A stretch of DNA of 7,491 bases from Pseudobdellovibrionaceae bacterium (lineage in GTDB: Bacteria > Bdellovibrionota > Bdellovibrionia > Bdellovibrionales > Bdellovibrionaceae). The stretch's first letter is position 1. Every line of letters starts with the position of its first letter. A program made the position numbers and the translations under genes. Shown one piece after another: positions 4,975 to 7,491 of this stretch. Where the stretch lies: assembly GCA_014376325.1 (NCBI GenBank), contig JACMRP010000306.1, positions 1 through 7,491 of the forward strand. The letters are read 5' to 3'. Under the pieces are notes generated by a model. That model saw only the letters and a list, made by a program, of their open reading frames with translations, did not search any database and was not told the origin of the DNA.

Positions 4975-7491
4975 ATGTCTGAAATTAATCACGACAATCA
5001 CGAACACGAGCATAACGATCATAACCATGATCACGAACATACAGACGCAGAGTTGGCGGCGAAGAAAGCGGCACGTCCGCAGATCGAGCGCAGCACGACT
5101 CATTGGGCGACGCTGGAAGAATACAACAACGATCCAGAATTCTTAAAGACGGTGGAGACCGAATTTGCTTCCTCTCCATTGCGTGAAAGCGATGGCGAAG
5201 ACGGCGTTGCTCGTCGGGATTTCTTAAAGCTGATGGGTGCGTCCGTTGCGATGGCGACTGCCGGTTGTATTCGACGTCCGGTTCAGAAGATCGTCCCGTA
5301 CAACAAACAGCCTGAAGAAGTGACTTTCGGAATCGCCAACTTCTACACCTCGACTTATTTCGACGGCAATGAGGGTTTGGGTTTGCTCGTGAAGACGCGC
5401 GAAGGTCGCCCGATAAAAATCGAAGGCAATCCTGGATTTCCGCTGAACAAAGGCGGTCTGAGCGTACGTTCGCAAGCTTCAATCTTGAGTCTTTACGATC
5501 CTGAACGCCTGCAGGGTCCAAGGCATAATCTGTTCAATGAAAAACGCACGAACAAAGACACCGTCACCATCAAATGGGACGCTCTTGATGACAAAGTCGT
5601 CGCCCAGCTGCAAAAAGGCGGTGCGGTTATTTTGAGCGGCAATATTGCTTCCCCAAGCACGCGCTCTATCATCTCGGATTTTTCACAAGGTTTCAAAGCG
5701 AGCCACGTAGTGTGGGAGCCGGTTTCGAACGAAGATGTTTCAGAAGGTCAAAAGGCTTCTTACGGTGAAGCCGTGATTCCGCAGTACCGTTTTGATAAAG
5801 CGAAAGTGATCGTTTCTGTCGACGCCGATTTCTTGGGAACTTGGATTAGCCCGGTGGCATTCAATCGTCAGTTTTCAAACGGTCGCCGTGACCCAAAAAC
5901 GATGTCAAAATTGGTATCTTTCGATTCGACTTACAGTCTGACCGGGGGCAACGCGGACATCCGTTTTAAAATTAAACCTTCGCAGCAATTAGACGTTGTA
6001 ATGGGTTTGATCAACGCGCTCGTGGATAAAGGGGCTTCTGCTCCGGCAGGTTTGAAATCCACTCTAGTTTCTTACGCGAACACGGCGCAAAAAATCGGGA
6101 TTGAGCCAGCACTTTTCGCAAAAGTCGCGGCCGATCTTTGGGAAGCTCGCGGAGCTTCGTTGGTTGTTGCTGGCGGTATCCAAACGATGACCGCGCGTTC
6201 TCGCGAATTGCAAATCGCCGTGAACTTCTTGAACAGCTTGCTGGATAACGAAGGCAAAACCGTGGACGGCCGTAACGGCAACCCGGGCGTGAAGTCTTCA
6301 TACTCCGCAATGTTGGACCTGATTAACGACATGGCGGCGGGCAAAGTAAAAACTTTGATCATCCACCGCTCGAATCCGATCTACGGTTTACCGTTAGAAG
6401 CGGGTTTTGCGGACGCGCTGAAAAAAGTCGAAATGGTTATTTATACCGGCGACCGCGTTGACGAAACAGGTGCTTGGGCTCATTTGCTAGCGCCGGACAA
6501 TCATGCACTCGAAAACTGGGGCGATGCGGAATTTGCTCGCGATGTATTCGCGATTCAGCAACCAACGATTCGTCCACTGTACGACACTCGCTCGTTCCAA
6601 TTATCATTGATGACTTGGGCTTACCTGGCGAAGGTCGGGCCAAAAAACATTCAGTCTTTTGAGACTTATTATGATTATCTCCGTAACTTCTGGAAAGAAG
6701 ATGTTCTTCCTAAGCACGGCAAAGGCCAAGGCTTCGAAGATTTCTGGGGCAAAGTCCTGCAAACTGGTTTCGTCGGCGACTTCGAAAAAACTTCGGGCGC
6801 GCGCAGCTTTAAGGCAGATAGCTTAGGCAGCATTAAAAATGCTACGGCCACAACCGGGTACGAACTAGCGCTCTACACGAAAGTGCAGATTGGCGATGGT
6901 TCTCAGTCGAACATTTCTTGGCTGCAAGAACAGCCGGATCCGTTGACGAAAATTGTATGGGACAACTACGCGCAGGTTTCGATCGCGATGGCCGATAAAA
7001 ATAAACTCAAAGAAGGCACCCTGATCGAAATCAAAGTCGGCGATAAAAAAGTCGAACTGCCAGTGCACATTCAACCGGGTATGCATGACGACGTCATCGC
7101 GGTCGCGGTTGGTTACGGTCGCACTCGCGGCGGTAAAGTTGCGGACGGCATCGGTAAAAATATGTACCCGATGGTCAGCTTCGACAAGGGCAACGCGATT
7201 TTCTCTGGTCAAGTAGCGACGTTCACGAAAGTGGCGGGCAGCTACAAGTTGGTTTCCACTGCCGGAAACAACACCATGGAAGGCCGCATGATCGTGGCCG
7301 AAGCGAATCAAAAAGATTATTTAAAGAACGCGGCTTCCGGAGTTCATAGACACAAAACGTGGAGTCTGTGGCCAAGCCATCAGTACAACGGTCACAAGTG
7401 GGGCATGTCGGCCGACTTGAACACTTGCACGGGTTGTTCTGCGTGTATGACCGCGTGTCAGTCCGAAAATAACATCACGGTCGACGGCAAA
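4975..7491 (+). CDS. actB: ActB, molybdopterin-oxidoreductase-like/iron-sulfur subunit of Alternative Complex III, C-terminus off the window
   Basis: ActB is the large extracytoplasmic subunit of ACIII, in which iron-sulfur clusters relay electrons from quinol. The 839 residues visible begin with a His-rich tract (6-22, eight His). Next come the usual N-terminal segment THWATLEEYNNDPEFLKTVE (41-60) and a Tat signal (Arg80-Arg81, RRDFLK). The signal ends at a lipobox-like TAGC (Cys98), so a Tat-exported lipoprotein is likely. The molybdopterin-oxidoreductase-like domain follows, with GRPIKIEGNP (144-153) and QASILSLYDPERL (167-179). There is no cysteine from 99 to 817, so the N-terminal iron-sulfur site of true molybdoenzymes is absent, as expected for ActB, which binds no molybdenum cofactor. 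A ferredoxin-type motif starts at 818 (Cys818, 821, 824, 828). The frame is open to 7491. The rest of the iron-sulfur domain, expected to hold the other clusters, lies beyond, probably followed by actC (NrfD-like). Confidence 0.93.
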   Translation, partial: MSEINHDNHEHEHNDHNHDHEHTDAELAAKKAARPQIERSTTHWATLEEYNNDPEFLKTVETEFASSPLRESDGEDGVARRDFLKLMGASVAMATAGCIRRPVQKIVPYNKQPEEVTFGIANFYTSTYFDGNEGLGLLVKTREGRPIKIEGNPGFPLNKGGLSVRSQASILSLYDPERLQGPRHNLFNEKRTNKDTVTIKWDALDDKVVAQLQKGGAVILSGNIASPSTRSIISDFSQGFKASHVVWEPVSNEDVSEGQKASYGEAVIPQYRFDKAKVIVSVDADFLGTWISPVAFNRQFSNGRRDPKTMSKLVSFDSTYSLTGGNADIRFKIKPSQQLDVVMGLINALVDKGASAPAGLKSTLVSYANTAQKIGIEPALFAKVAADLWEARGASLVVAGGIQTMTARSRELQIAVNFLNSLLDNEGKTVDGRNGNPGVKSSYSAMLDLINDMAAGKVKTLIIHRSNPIYGLPLEAGFADALKKVEMVIYTGDRVDETGAWAHLLAPDNHALENWGDAEFARDVFAIQQPTIRPLYDTRSFQLSLMTWAYLAKVGPKNIQSFETYYDYLRNFWKEDVLPKHGKGQGFEDFWGKVLQTGFVGDFEKTSGARSFKADSLGSIKNATATTGYELALYTKVQIGDGSQSNISWLQEQPDPLTKIVWDNYAQVSIAMADKNKLKEGTLIEIKVGDKKVELPVHIQPGMHDDVIAVAVGYGRTRGGKVADGIGKNMYPMVSFDKGNAIFSGQVATFTKVAGSYKLVSTAGNNTMEGRMIVAEANQKDYLKNAASGVHRHKTWSLWPSHQYNGHKWGMSADLNTCTGCSACMTACQSENNITVDGK
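4990..5040 (+). other. His-rich low-complexity tract at the ActB N-terminus
   Basis: Codons 6-22 encode eight histidines interleaved with Asp, Asn and Glu. The 10-mer ATCACGAACA occurs twice (4997-5006 and 5030-5039), 33 bp apart and in the same frame, which suggests growth by slippage or short duplication. Such tracts often bind Zn, Ni or Cu ions in metal-handling proteins. Here the tract precedes the Tat signal. It would stay cytoplasmic or be removed if Cys98 becomes the mature N-terminus. Function is unknown. Confidence 0.75.

Noticed and set aside
4985..5521. 178-codon open frame on the minus strand
   Set aside because: It lies entirely inside actB, whose translation shows conserved motifs across this span. 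The minus-strand product is Arg/Ser-rich with no recognisable domain, typical of a shadow frame.
6865..7311. 148-codon open frame on the minus strand
   Set aside because: It is antisense to the actB region just before the iron-sulfur motif. Its His/Phe/Asp-rich composition is the complement of actB codons, with no family motif.
4975..7491. Formate dehydrogenase- or nitrate reductase-like catalytic molybdoenzyme
   Set aside because: There is no cysteine between residues 99 and 817, so the N-terminal iron-sulfur site is absent. The fused C-terminal ferredoxin motif and the pentaheme neighbour point to ActB.

Overview
The window holds six genes: two unrelated metabolic genes at the left, then a respiratory block that fills the rest. 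No mobile elements, RNA genes, CRISPR arrays or long gene-free stretches were seen. The longest gap is about 114 bases. Base composition is close to balanced. The combination of a split System II cytochrome c maturase next to an Alternative Complex III (ACIII) operon suggests a Gram-negative, aerobically respiring bacterium of the Bdellovibrionota / former Deltaproteobacteria type. That placement is inferred from gene content and general sequence style, not from a marker gene.

Left part (1-1256): a PduO-type ATP:cob(I)alamin adenosyltransferase runs leftward off the window edge (minus strand, start at 405). An N-formylglutamate amidohydrolase-family gene diverges from it (441-1256). Their start codons are only 35 bp apart. 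No hut or other histidine-degradation gene and no other cobalamin gene is visible.

Middle (1311-4315): a two-gene System II cytochrome c synthetase. resB is followed by ccsA/resC with a 4-bp ATGA overlap. The CcsA half has a signal peptide and a periplasmic domain of about 225 residues ahead of its membrane core. It carries the WWD motif and three histidines whose spacing matches the known heme ligands of CcsBA. Together the two proteins export heme and attach it to CXXCH motifs outside the cytoplasmic membrane.

Right part (4430-7491): the start of an ACIII operon. actA encodes a lipoprotein-type pentaheme cytochrome c. actB encodes the large molybdopterin-oxidoreductase-like/iron-sulfur subunit with a Tat signal, and it is cut by the window edge just after its first iron-sulfur cysteine motif. 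ACIII oxidises quinol and passes electrons to cytochrome c or directly to a terminal oxidase. The layout fits a maturation cassette placed just upstream of a heme-rich client.

Two points go beyond routine annotation. ActB begins with a histidine-rich tract (8 His between residues 6 and 22), placed before the Tat signal and supported by a good ribosome binding site. A perfect 17-bp palindrome sits on the predicted -10 element of the putative act promoter and looks like an operator.
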